From NCBI RefSeq assembly GCF_028747205.1, contig NZ_CP112880.1:2542001-2606000 (forward strand): DNA of 64,000 nucleotides, read 5' to 3'. This stretch comes from Streptomyces sp. CA-278952 (lineage in GTDB: Bacteria > Actinomycetota > Actinomycetes > Streptomycetales > Streptomycetaceae). Made by a program: the position numbers and the translations under genes. This document shows positions 8,794 to 16,761 of this stretch, one piece after another (the stretch's first letter is position 1; the number at the start of each line of letters is the position of its first letter). A model generated the notes under the pieces. That model had not been told where the DNA came from and ran no database searches. It saw nothing but the letters and a program-made list of their open reading frames with translations.

Positions 8794-8946
8794 ATGCGCT
8801 TCGAGATCATGCGACTCGACGACGTCGACGGTACCGCCGTGGACAGCACCGTCGTGGACGCCGCCTCCGTCAACCGGATCGTGCAGCAGGCCGCAGCGAC
8901 AGGCCAGCGCCTCTACATCCGGCCGGCCGACAGCTCGGCTTCGTAA
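8794..8946 (+). CDS. small 50-residue protein
   Basis: A complete 50-codon ORF (MRFEIMRLDDVDG... ending ADSSAS) with a strong SD (GCAGGAGG) and a structured leader. The composition is that of a folded mini-protein: acidic loop, one amphipathic helix (SVNRIVQQAAATG), then a strand (RLYIRP). It ends about 65 bp before a strong terminator. I do not recognise a family; similar tiny proteins are common in Streptomyces. Confidence 0.65.
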   Translation: MRFEIMRLDDVDGTAVDSTVVDAASVNRIVQQAAATGQRLYIRPADSSAS

Positions 8947-9010
8947 CGCATCTGGGCCCATGACGCCTGACGAGGCCCCGCGCCTCACCGCATTGCGCCG
9001 CTAAAGACGA

Positions 9011-9045
9011 AGCGCCCCCGCACGGAACGTCCGTGCGGGGGCGCT
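9011..9045. terminator. bidirectional terminator
   Basis: A perfect 15-bp stem (9011-9025 with 9031-9045), loop AACGT. It lies between the converging 50-residue gene and marC-like gene. Confidence 0.85.
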
Positions 9046-9065
9046 GTGGTGCGCGGGGAGCGGGT

Positions 9066-9671
9066 TCAGGAGGTCTGGATGACCTGGGTGACGCCGTTGA
9101 TGATCTGCTGGACGGCGATGGCGGAGAGCATCATGCCGGCGAGCCGGGTCACCAGCACCACGCCCCCGTCCTTGATCACGCGGATGATGACCAGCGAGTA
9201 GCGCATGGCGAGCCAGAGCACCACGTGCATGGCGACGATCGCGGACCACACCGAGAGCTGGCCGCCCACGCCGTCGGCGTGCTGGACCGCGAGGATGACC
9301 GAGACGATCGCGCCGGGCCCGGCCAGCAGCGGCATGCCCAGCGGTACGAGCGCCACATTGACGTCCTTCGTCTGCGTCGGCTCGTCCGTCTTGCCGGTCA
9401 GCAGGTCGAGCGCGATGAGCAGCAGCAGGAGTCCGCCCGCGATCATCAGGGCGGGCACGGAGACATGCAGATAGTCGAGGATCTGCTGACCGAGCAGACC
9501 GAAGACGGCGATCACGCCGAACGCGACCATGACCGCCTGGAGCGCCATCTTGCGCTGCACCTTGGCGGGGCGGCCCGCGGTGAGCGCGAGGAAGATCGGC
9601 GTGATCCCGGGCGGGTCCATGATCACAAATAGGGTGAGAAAAAGGGATCCGAAGACAGCGACGTCGAACAC
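9066..9671 (-). CDS. MarC family integral membrane protein
   Basis: A 201-residue protein with six hydrophobic helices. It begins VFDVAVFGSLFLTLFVIMDPPG and carries the MarC-family segments M-D-P-P-G-I-T-P-I-F and P-L-L-A-G-P-G-A-I. The GTG at 9671 has AAGG upstream and fits the family start; the longer frame to 9746 adds an unlikely basic extension. MarC proteins were once linked to multiple antibiotic resistance, but their transport role is unproven. Confidence 0.85.
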   Translation of the reverse strand: MFDVAVFGSLFLTLFVIMDPPGITPIFLALTAGRPAKVQRKMALQAVMVAFGVIAVFGLLGQQILDYLHVSVPALMIAGGLLLLLIALDLLTGKTDEPTQTKDVNVALVPLGMPLLAGPGAIVSVILAVQHADGVGGQLSVWSAIVAMHVVLWLAMRYSLVIIRVIKDGGVVLVTRLAGMMLSAIAVQQIINGVTQVIQTS

Positions 9672-9848
9672 AGTGAGCCTTGCGAGAGAAGAGCGGGCGG
9701 TACGGGAGCGCGGGGTCCGGGCGGCGGCCGTCGCCGTGTCGGGCACGCGGCGGTACGCACAGGAGCGCGCGGGGAGTGCGGAAGGTGGTGCGGTGAAAGG
9801 GGGCGGGGCCCAGGAGCCGGCTGTCCGGTCGTGACGCGCCGGAGCCGC

Positions 9849-10715
9849 CTAGCGGAGACCGGCTCCGCCGGCGCCCGGCACCGGGAAGGCTCCCGTGGCG
9901 CGCCGGGTGATCTCGCCGTAGATCTCGGGGTCGGTGGTGCACGCGCCGAGCTCGACGGGTTTCCGGGTGCCGTGGTAGTCGCTGGAGCCGGTCGTGAGCA
10001 GCCCCAGTTCGCGGGCGAGGCCGCGCAGTCGGGCCCGGGTGGGCTCGTCGTGGTCCATGTGGTCGACCTCGACGCCGTCGAGGCCGGCTTCGGCGAGGGC
10101 GGCGATCGTGGACTCGGGGACCACCGCGCCGCGTTTGACGGCGGCCGGGTGGGCGAAGACGGTGACGCCGCCCGCCGCCTTCACCAGGCGGATCGCCTCG
10201 AAGGGGTCGAACTCGTGCTTCTCCGCGTACGCCCGGCCGCCGTTGCCCAGCCAGTCGGGCGTGAAGGCGTCGGAGACCGTGGGTACGACGCCGAGTTCGA
10301 CGAGGGCGGCGGCGACGTGCGGGCGACCGACCGAACCGTCCCCGGCGATGCGGGCGACCTGCTCCCAGGTGATGGGGACGTCGAGGGCGCGGAGCTTGCG
10401 GACCATCTCCTGGGCGCGCGGCACCCGGTCGTCGCGGACGAGTTCCCGGGCGCGCTCCAGCTCGGCGTCGGCGGGGTCGAAGAGGTAGGCCAGCATGTGC
10501 AGGCCCACGCCGTCGACGCGGCAGGAGAGCTCGGCGCCGGTGACGAGGGTGAGCCCCTCGGGCAGCGCGTCGATGGCCTGTTTGTGTCCGCCCACGGTGT
10601 CGTGGTCGGTGAGCGCGACGACGTCCAGCCCCGCGGCGGCGGCGTTCGCGACCAGCTCGGCGGGGGTGTCCGTGCCGTCCGACGCGGTGGAGTGGGTGTG
10701 CAGGTCGATGCGCAC
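9849..10715 (-). CDS. PHP-domain phosphoesterase (RNase AM/YciV-like)
   Basis: 288 residues. The PHP metal site is visible: D-L-H-T-H-S at residues 4-9, T-D-H-D near residue 37, an E in GAELSC, a later H in VFAHPAA, and a C-terminal S-D-Y-H. This set matches the family that includes 3',5'-nucleoside bisphosphate phosphatase / 5'-3' exoribonuclease RNase AM. It uses three metal ions by homology. It starts at GTG with no obvious SD. Confidence 0.85.
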   Translation of the reverse strand: MRIDLHTHSTASDGTDTPAELVANAAAAGLDVVALTDHDTVGGHKQAIDALPEGLTLVTGAELSCRVDGVGLHMLAYLFDPADAELERARELVRDDRVPRAQEMVRKLRALDVPITWEQVARIAGDGSVGRPHVAAALVELGVVPTVSDAFTPDWLGNGGRAYAEKHEFDPFEAIRLVKAAGGVTVFAHPAAVKRGAVVPESTIAALAEAGLDGVEVDHMDHDEPTRARLRGLARELGLLTTGSSDYHGTRKPVELGACTTDPEIYGEITRRATGAFPVPGAGGAGLR

Positions 10716-10878
10716 GACGCTTGACTCCGGGGCTCGCGGGCGGACGGGGGACCGCTCAAGGATAACCGCCGCGCGCCGGGCCTCCGGCCGCCCACGACCC
10801 CGCTCTCGGCCCGCGCCGAGCCCGAGGCCGGCAGCGCCCGACGCCGGCCGCGCCCGCTGCCTGCCGAGCTCGCCGCCG

Positions 10879-11556
10879 CTATCGTTCGCCCGTCGCCTGC
10901 CGGGGCGGCGTCTCGGGGGCGGTGAGCAGGCGGGGGGTGAGGGCGCCGCAGGGGACGAGGTCCACCTCTCCCCCGGCGTCCCGCAGGTCGGTGAGCACCA
11001 GCTCGTCGTACATCAGCAGCCCTGACTGCTCGGGCCACAGGATCGCCCACAGCCACAGCCCGCGCGCCTCGCCCGCGAAGACGGCGCGGTCGGACGGAGC
11101 GTTCCTGACGTGCCAGAGGGGGGTGGGGCGGCCGGCGGCGTGGACCTTGGCGTCGGGGGCGGAGTCGACGTCCAGGTGGAGGCCGGGGTCCGGGCCGTCG
11201 ATCCCGGCGTACCGGGCGCCGAGCCCGACGCCGAGCTCCTCGGCGACCAGCAGCAGCTCGCCCATTCCGCCCAGCGGTCCGGGCCCGGAGCAGGCCACGG
11301 CGCTCGCGCGGCCGCCGCTGCGGTCGTCGCCCGCGCTGGCGACCCCGGTGAACAGCCAGCCCACGGGGAGCGGCCAGGGCATCCAGACGGGGACCTGGGC
11401 ACGGTGCACCACGACGCCGAGGCCTTCGACGCTCGGCGGGATGACCGGCTGCATCGGGTGGACCTGGCCGTGCACGGAGCACTGCCAGGCGTCGGCGAAG
11501 AGACCGGGCGCCCTGACCCGGCCACCGCACTTCGGGCAACTGGGTTCGCCCCTCAT
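10879..11556 (-). CDS. DUF6758-like zinc-ribbon protein
   Basis: About 225 residues with an N-terminal zinc-ribbon-like C-P-K-C-G (residues 7-11) and a later Cys/His pair in W-Q-C-S-V-H-G. The rest is alpha/beta with many Trp residues (LWLWAILWPE). I use the ATG at 11556; an upstream TTG at 11565 is closer to the GGGGAGG sequence and remains possible. It is divergent from the MFS gene. Its function is unknown. Confidence 0.7.
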   Translation of the reverse strand: MRGEPSCPKCGGRVRAPGLFADAWQCSVHGQVHPMQPVIPPSVEGLGVVVHRAQVPVWMPWPLPVGWLFTGVASAGDDRSGGRASAVACSGPGPLGGMGELLLVAEELGVGLGARYAGIDGPDPGLHLDVDSAPDAKVHAAGRPTPLWHVRNAPSDRAVFAGEARGLWLWAILWPEQSGLLMYDELVLTDLRDAGGEVDLVPCGALTPRLLTAPETPPRQATGER

Positions 11557-11650
11557 AGGGACCAACCGTCCTCCCCGCCGGTCTTCGCGTCAAGGACGAT
11601 CACCCGTCCGCAGCGTGGTCCTGACCGGGAAGAATAGATGTAGTTTGCAC

Positions 11651-11672
11651 TTATTAGCTTGCCTAACTTATT
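11651..11672 (+). promoter_or_regulatory. A/T-rich element resembling an iron-box half-site
   Basis: An A/T-rich island between the zinc-ribbon gene and the MFS gene contains GCCTAACTTA next to TTAGCTT. This recalls, but does not fully match, the DmdR/IdeR palindrome TTAGGTTAGGCTAACCTAA. It may simply be the MFS promoter. Confidence 0.3.
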
Positions 11673-11736
11673 CTGTGCCTAATCATCGATCCGGAGCCGA
11701 AGAACTCCGGAGGGCCGGAGGAGAAGGAGAGAAACC

Positions 11737-12975
11737 GTGCAGGGAGTGGATCCGTTCGACGAAGGAGCGACGAGGGGCGGCATTCTGCGCCAGCCGAAGG
11801 CCGTCTGGGCCACGGCGGGCGCCTCGGTGGTGGCCTTCATGGGCATCGGCCTGGTGGACCCGATCCTGCCGTCCATCGCCCAGGGGCTGGACGCCTCGGC
11901 GAGTCAGGTGTCGCTGCTGTTCACCTCGTACTTCCTGATCACCGCCTTGGCGATGCTGGTCACCGGCTTCGTCTCCAGCCGCATCGGCGGCCGCAGGACC
12001 CTGCTGGCCGGCCTCGCCCTCGTGATCGTCTTCGCCGCGCTCTCCGGCACCTCGTCCTCCGTCGCCGAACTGGTCGGCTTCCGGGCCGGCTGGGGCCTGG
12101 GCAACGCCCTGTTCGTCTCCACCGCCCTCGCGGTGATCGTCGGGGCGGCGGCGGGCGGCAGCGCGGCAGCGATCCTGCTGTACGAGTCGGCGCTCGGCCT
12201 CGGCATGGCATGCGGGCCGCTGCTCGGCGCGCTGCTCGGGGACGCCAGCTGGCGCTACCCCTTCTTCGGCACGGCGGCGCTGATGGCGATCGGCTTCCTC
12301 TGCATCGCCGCGTTCCTCAAGGAGCAGCCGAAGCCCGCCCGTAAAACCTCACTGCTCGACCCGGTGAAGGCGTTGGGGCACGGCGGACTGGCCTCGGTCG
12401 CGGCCTCGGCGTTCTTCTATAATTATGCGTTCTTCACGATCCTGGCCTTCACGCCGTTCGTGCTGGACATGACCCCGTACAAGTCCGGCGCGGTCTTCTT
12501 CGCCTGGGGCCTGCTGCTGGCGGTCTTCTCCGTGCTGGTCGCCCCGCCTCTCCAGCGCCGCTTCGGCTCCCTGAAGGTGCTGGGGGCCTCCCTGGTGCTG
12601 CTCGCCGTCGACCTGCTGGTCCTCGGATACGGCAGCCACGGCACGGCCGTCGTCGCCACGATCGTCTCCGGCGCGTTCATCGGCATGAACAACACCGTCT
12701 TCACCGAACTGGCCCTCGGGGTCTCGGACGCGCCGCGCCCGGTGGCGAGCGCCGGATACAACTTCGTCCGCTGGTTCGCCGCGGCGGCCGCCCCCTTCCT
12801 CGCCCCGAAGATCGAGGAGTGGACCGACGGCCACATCCCGTTCGTGGTGGCCGCCCTCGCCGCCCTCGTCGGAGCGGCCGTCGTGGGCGTACGGCGCACG
12901 GCGCTGACCCACGAGGCCGAGGAGCTGGAGCCGGTCCACGCGCGGGAGGACGGCGTGGCGGTCTTCGCCGACTGA
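11737..12975 (+). CDS. MFS transporter (exporter-like)
   Basis: A 412-residue major facilitator with about 12 transmembrane helices. The start follows a strong GGAGGAGAAGGAGAG sequence. The loop 2-3 signature appears as V-S-S-R-I-G-G-R-R-T, and the first helix carries GIGLVDPILPSIA, as in drug or siderophore exporters of the EmrD/YfiS type. The A/T-rich upstream element raises the possibility of iron control, but the substrate is not determinable. The 3' end converges on the SUFU-like gene. Confidence 0.85.
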   Translation: MQGVDPFDEGATRGGILRQPKAVWATAGASVVAFMGIGLVDPILPSIAQGLDASASQVSLLFTSYFLITALAMLVTGFVSSRIGGRRTLLAGLALVIVFAALSGTSSSVAELVGFRAGWGLGNALFVSTALAVIVGAAAGGSAAAILLYESALGLGMACGPLLGALLGDASWRYPFFGTAALMAIGFLCIAAFLKEQPKPARKTSLLDPVKALGHGGLASVAASAFFYNYAFFTILAFTPFVLDMTPYKSGAVFFAWGLLLAVFSVLVAPPLQRRFGSLKVLGASLVLLAVDLLVLGYGSHGTAVVATIVSGAFIGMNNTVFTELALGVSDAPRPVASAGYNFVRWFAAAAAPFLAPKIEEWTDGHIPFVVAALAALVGAAVVGVRRTALTHEAEELEPVHAREDGVAVFAD

Positions 12976-12988
12976 CCTGCCGGGCCGG

Positions 12989-13573
12989 TCAGTCCAGCGG
13001 TACGGACGTGCGCAGCGGGTCACGCAGGTCCGTACCGTGCGTCAGCCACCGCTCCTGGAGCTCCTGCGCGCCGCGCACCCGCTTCCAGGCGGCCTCGTTG
13101 TGCGTCATCGGCAGCAGCGGCAGGAAGCGCACCGGGTCCATCGGCTCGTCCAGCTCCAGGTCCTCCACCAGCCCGCCGGACTCCGCGACCAGCACCGAGG
13201 TGAACGGCGCCCCGGTCCACAGCGGCTCCCCCAGGTCCAGCGAGGCGCCGGCGGCCACGATCAACCCCTCGACCTGCGGGGAAGCGGCCAGCACCGCGAG
13301 CGGGCGCAGCACCTGGTCGGTGTCGGCGAGGCCGCTCCGTACCGAGAGGATCAGCTCGGCGCGGGGGCCCTTCACCGGGTCGGCGAGCGGGGAGGTGGGA
13401 TCGGCCATCGGCCGGCCGGACATGCCGAGCGTCGCGTAGCGGACCACGTCGCCGTCGAGGAAGCGCAGCACCTCGATGCGGTCGGTGCCCAGGAACGTCA
13501 CGTCGGCGCGGGCGTCCGGTTCCCCGAGGGCGGAGATGAGCCGGGCCTCGACCAGAGCGAGAATTTCTGCCAT
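12989..13573 (-). CDS. suppressor-of-fused (SUFU) domain protein
   Basis: A 194-residue protein with the bacterial SUFU/YqiH-like pattern: repeated beta strands, W-T-G-A-P-F-T and L-P-L-L-P-M-T-H-N-E. Bacterial members occur as immunity-like or housekeeping proteins; no toxin gene is adjacent here. The ATG at 13573 has TATGCT 6 nt upstream and no SD, pointing to a leaderless mRNA. Confidence 0.75.
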   Translation of the reverse strand: MAEILALVEARLISALGEPDARADVTFLGTDRIEVLRFLDGDVVRYATLGMSGRPMADPTSPLADPVKGPRAELILSVRSGLADTDQVLRPLAVLAASPQVEGLIVAAGASLDLGEPLWTGAPFTSVLVAESGGLVEDLELDEPMDPVRFLPLLPMTHNEAAWKRVRGAQELQERWLTHGTDLRDPLRTSVPLD

Positions 13574-13579
13574 CCCGCG

Positions 13580-13585
13580 AGCATA
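13580..13585 (-). promoter_or_regulatory. candidate leaderless -10 box (TATGCT)
   Basis: TATGCT read on the minus strand lies 6 nt before the ATG at 13573, and no SD is seen. Confidence 0.5.
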
Positions 13586-13635
13586 GATCGCGTAGGGAAC
13601 GGGCAAAGTACGGGATTGGGCCTTGGGCGGCTGAT

Positions 13636-14018
13636 AGCCTGGCCGCCGGTCGGGACAGCACGCAGAAGCGTTGCTCTTCTTCGTCCCGACGACATGTCGT
13701 CCCCCACGGGGGACCGGCCGGAGGAGGTGGGGACTGCTATGGATCCAAGTCGACCGTGCAGTACCAACCGCTCTTCCGCGCCTCGTATTTCCCGTTGATC
13801 CGACGCCTCGTCGGTCGCCCGGTGCCGACATCGCCGTCGTATCCGGATGACTCCCCGACAGCAGTTCGCGCGACGGAAGAGCCCTTCGTTTTTGCCTGTC
13901 TGTAGCGAACGCCGTCATCGCGCCCGCGCGGTGCCGCCCGCTTTGCGGACGTGAGCACACGTCCTCGTTCCGGGCTGTTCCACGCCCTCGCCGACGGCCC
14001 TCCGTGAAGGAGCCAGCC
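13636..14018 (+). promoter_or_regulatory. long structured leader upstream of corA
   Basis: The gap 13574-14018 holds a structured 5' leader. After a candidate -10 box (TAGCCT, about 13634-13639) come an 8-bp stem (13649-13656 with 13683-13690) enclosing AGAAG/CTTCT, a second stem (13699-13705 with 13708-13714), the SD and 19-codon ORF at 13739-13798, and a third stem near the gene (13947-13953 with 13958-13964). I do not see the M-box consensus. A Mg-responsive attenuator is inferred from the downstream gene. Confidence 0.45.
13739..13798 (+). CDS. possible leader peptide of corA (19 aa)
   Basis: The ORF encodes MDPSRPCSTNRSSAPRISR with a strong purine tract GGAGGAGGTGGGG upstream. It starts with an Asp-Pro pair and carries three Pro and four Arg residues, which recalls in style the acidic/Pro-rich MgtL leader peptide of enterobacteria. 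It ends 220 bp before the corA start. Translation is not proven. Confidence 0.4.
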   Translation: MDPSRPCSTNRSSAPRISR

Positions 14019-15146
14019 ATGTCGATGATCCGTGACCTGCGCGCCGCCGTGCGCCCGTCCCTGCGCCCGTCCCTCCGTAAGAACAGCACCCCCTACAGCG
14101 CGTACGACACCACCCGCGACCCGTCCGCCTCCAGCGCCGTCGTCGACTGCGCCGTCTACCGCGACGGCCGCCGGCTGGTGACGCCCGCGACCCCGACGCC
14201 GCACGAGGCGATGCTCCAGGTGCGGGAGGAGGGCGGCTTCGCGTGGATCGGCCTGCACGAGCCGACCGAGGCCGAATTCGCGGGCATCGCCCGGGAGTTC
14301 GGGCTGCACCCGCTGGCCGTCGAGGACGCCGTCCACGCCCACCAGCGGCCCAAGCTGGAGCGCTACGACGACACGCTGTTCACCGTCTTCAAGACGATCC
14401 ACTACGTGGAGCACGCCGAACTGACCGCGACCAGCGAGGTCGTGGAGACCGGCGAGGTGATGTGCTTCACCGGGCGGGACTTCGTCATCACCGTCCGGCA
14501 CGGCGGCCAGGGCTCCCTGCGTGCCCTGCGCCACCGCCTCCAGGACGATCCGGAGCTGCTCGCGAAGGGCCCCTCCGCCGTGCTGCACGCCATCGCCGAC
14601 CATGTGGTCGACGGGTACATCGCGGTGGCCGAGGCGGTGCAGGACGACATCGACGAGGTGGAGATCGATGTCTTCTCCACCCCGGCCAAGGGCAGCCCAC
14701 GCGGCTCGGACGCGGGCCGGATCTACCAGCTCAAGCGCGAGGTGCTGGAGTTCAAGCGGGCCGTCTCGCCGCTGCTGCGGCCGATGCAGCTGCTGAGCGA
14801 GCGCCCGATGCGGCTGATCGACCCCGACATCCAGAAGTACTTCCGCGACGTCGCCGACCACCTCGCCCGGGTCCAGGAGGAGGTCCTCGGCTTCGACGAA
14901 CTGCTGAACTCGATCCTCCAGGCGAATCTGGCGCAGGCGACCGTCACGCAGAACGAGGACATGCGCAAGATCACCTCCTGGGCGGCGATCATCGCCGTGC
15001 CGACGATGATCTGCGGTGTCTACGGCATGAACTTCGACCACATGCCCGAGCTCCAGTGGAAGTACGGCTATCCGCTGGTGCTCGGCGTCATCGGGGTGGT
15101 CTGTTTCTCCATCCACCGCATCCTCAAGCGCAACGGATGGCTCTGA
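14019..15146 (+). CDS. corA: CorA-family magnesium/cobalt transporter
   Basis: A 375-residue CorA channel: a cytoplasmic alpha/beta domain, a long stalk helix, then two C-terminal transmembrane helices. The signature Y-G-M-N-F follows the first of these, and the protein ends with a basic RILKRNGWL. The ATG at 14019 has GAAGGAG in the ideal place. It carries Mg2+, and possibly Co2+ or Ni2+, by family. It is followed by a leaderless gene and then the MgtE-N/CBS group. Confidence 0.93.
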   Translation: MSMIRDLRAAVRPSLRPSLRKNSTPYSAYDTTRDPSASSAVVDCAVYRDGRRLVTPATPTPHEAMLQVREEGGFAWIGLHEPTEAEFAGIAREFGLHPLAVEDAVHAHQRPKLERYDDTLFTVFKTIHYVEHAELTATSEVVETGEVMCFTGRDFVITVRHGGQGSLRALRHRLQDDPELLAKGPSAVLHAIADHVVDGYIAVAEAVQDDIDEVEIDVFSTPAKGSPRGSDAGRIYQLKREVLEFKRAVSPLLRPMQLLSERPMRLIDPDIQKYFRDVADHLARVQEEVLGFDELLNSILQANLAQATVTQNEDMRKITSWAAIIAVPTMICGVYGMNFDHMPELQWKYGYPLVLGVIGVVCFSIHRILKRNGWL

Positions 15147-15167
15147 GTCCCCGGGCCGGCCGCTGAG

Positions 15168-15173
15168 TAAGCT
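15168..15173 (+). promoter_or_regulatory. candidate leaderless -10 box (TAAGCT)
   Basis: TAAGCT lies exactly 7 nt before the ATG at 15181, and no SD is seen. Confidence 0.5.
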
Positions 15174-15180
15174 CGCGCCC

Positions 15181-15717
15181 ATGACTGACGCCGCCGCGCC
15201 CGATGCCGCCGCCGACCTGCTGGAGAGGGCCCTCGTCGAGGAGGCCACGAAAAAGTCCGGTCTCGTCTGGGTGCGGGGCGACGGGCCGGCCCGTGCCGTC
15301 TGGCACGTCTGGCACGACGGCGCGGCGCATCTGGTCGGCGGCGGCCCCGGCGAGCAGCCGCTGCCCGAGGGCCTGGCCGACGGCGGCCGCGCCGAGGTGA
15401 CCGTACGGAGCAAGGACAAGGGCGGCCGGATCGTCGCCTGGAGTGCGGTGTGCCGTTTCCTCCCGCCGCACTCCGAGGAGTGGGAGGCGGCGGTCGCCGA
15501 GCTGAAGGGCAAGCGGCTGAACGCGCCGGACGCCGAGTCGATGACGGAGCGGTGGGCGCGCGAGTGCACCGTGGTGCGGCTGACGCCCGACACCGTCAGC
15601 ACCGCGCTGCCGGACACCTCGCTGGCGGCCGTTCCGCTGCCGACCGGGGCCACCACCCGCCGGCCGGCCCCCGCGGCGCTCCCCCGGCTGCTGCTGAAGC
15701 GTCGCGGGAAGCGCTGA
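15181..15717 (+). CDS. conserved hypothetical protein
   Basis: A 178-residue soluble protein rich in Trp in its first half (WVRGDG, WHVWHDG), with a strand pattern that suggests a split-barrel flavin-binding or pyridoxamine-oxidase-like fold. No cofactor motif is certain. The basic C-terminus is RLLLKRRGKR. The ATG has a leaderless-type promoter. It is convergent with the lipoprotein gene. Confidence 0.6.
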   Translation: MTDAAAPDAAADLLERALVEEATKKSGLVWVRGDGPARAVWHVWHDGAAHLVGGGPGEQPLPEGLADGGRAEVTVRSKDKGGRIVAWSAVCRFLPPHSEEWEAAVAELKGKRLNAPDAESMTERWARECTVVRLTPDTVSTALPDTSLAAVPLPTGATTRRPAPAALPRLLLKRRGKR

Positions 15718-15745
15718 GCCAGGGCCCCGCGGTCCGGGTCCCAGC

Positions 15746-16516
15746 TCAGCCGGAGGACTTGGGGAGCTGGCCGCCGTAGTCGACGGTGTCGTCCTCCTGG
15801 GGTGCCTCCAGCGGGAAGGCCTGCCCCCAGTCGGCCAGCGTGACCGTGCCCCCGCCGCCGCCCCGGGCCACCCGGACCGGGTACGGCTGGTCCTCCAGCG
15901 AGACGTCGAACGCCCCGCCCTCGCCCTTGCCGCCCAGGATCTGGATGGTGCGCTGCCCGGCTACCGTGTCCCGGCCGCCCTTGCTGACCTTTCCGTTCAG
16001 CGCGAGGAGCCCGTCGAGCAGGACCTTCTTGTCCGTGAAGCCGCGCAGCTGGCGGTAGCTGGGGTCGCCCTCGGGGACCTTCACGTACTTGCCGCCCAGC
16101 TTGTCGGCGGCCGTAACGTCGGAGGAGCCGCCCTCGCCGCCGCCGCTCTCCTCGTGGGTCCAGAACTCCGCGGGGGCTTTCAGGTAGAGCTCGTCGTCGA
16201 CCCGCAGCAGGGCGAAGCTCTGCTGCTTGGAGGTCACCGAGCCCATGCCGCCCTCCGCGTTGAGCCTCATCTCCAGCCGGTAGGTGCCGCCCTTGCTGAC
16301 GAGCGTGCCCGACAGGCGTACGGCGCTCGCCGCTCCGGCCGCCGCTCTGGCCTTCTCGTCGATCTCGGCGGCGGAGAGTCTGGCGACGCCGTTGGTCCCC
16401 TTGTCCGGGTCCTCCTCCGTGCCGCAGGCGGCCAGGGCCGCGGTGAGCCCCCCGCACAGCACGAGAGCGAGAGCGGTCCGGCGATGGTTCCGCACGGCCG
16501 GGGCGAAAGAGGTCAC
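15746..16516 (-). CDS. LppX/LprAFG-like lipoprotein
   Basis: A 256-residue lipoprotein. The signal peptide has R-R at residues 12-13, a hydrophobic core and lipobox L-A-A-C with Cys31. The mature part resembles the LppX_LprAFG superfamily (beta-rich, hydrophobic-cargo-binding): S-A-V-R-L-S-G-T near the N-terminus and repeated G-K/S-K-G segments. The GTG at 16516 has GAGAGGC upstream. It may bind lipids at the outer face of the membrane. Confidence 0.75.
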   Translation of the reverse strand: MTSFAPAVRNHRRTALALVLCGGLTAALAACGTEEDPDKGTNGVARLSAAEIDEKARAAAGAASAVRLSGTLVSKGGTYRLEMRLNAEGGMGSVTSKQQSFALLRVDDELYLKAPAEFWTHEESGGGEGGSSDVTAADKLGGKYVKVPEGDPSYRQLRGFTDKKVLLDGLLALNGKVSKGGRDTVAGQRTIQILGGKGEGGAFDVSLEDQPYPVRVARGGGGGTVTLADWGQAFPLEAPQEDDTVDYGGQLPKSSG

Positions 16517-16761
16517 GGGCGCACTGCCTCTCAACTGCGATCAGGGGTGGCAGACGGCAGCGTACCCGGGCGGCGCCTGCCTCCCGGCAGCCAGCCGTAC
16601 GGACCGGTCCGCCGGGGCGCGGTGCGGGGTTAAGGGCTAGCCTGATCCCGGCGTACCGGCGAAATCCGCTGGTCGGCGGCGTCGGGCCGGGACGGCCGGG
16701 CGCGGACCGTCCCGCGGCACAGGACGACACAGTGGACACGGACGGACGAAGGAGGCCGAGG

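Noticed and set aside
13636-13738. M-box or c-di-AMP type riboswitch before corA
   Set aside because: Stems are present but I could not find the conserved core of either class; kept only as an unassigned leader.
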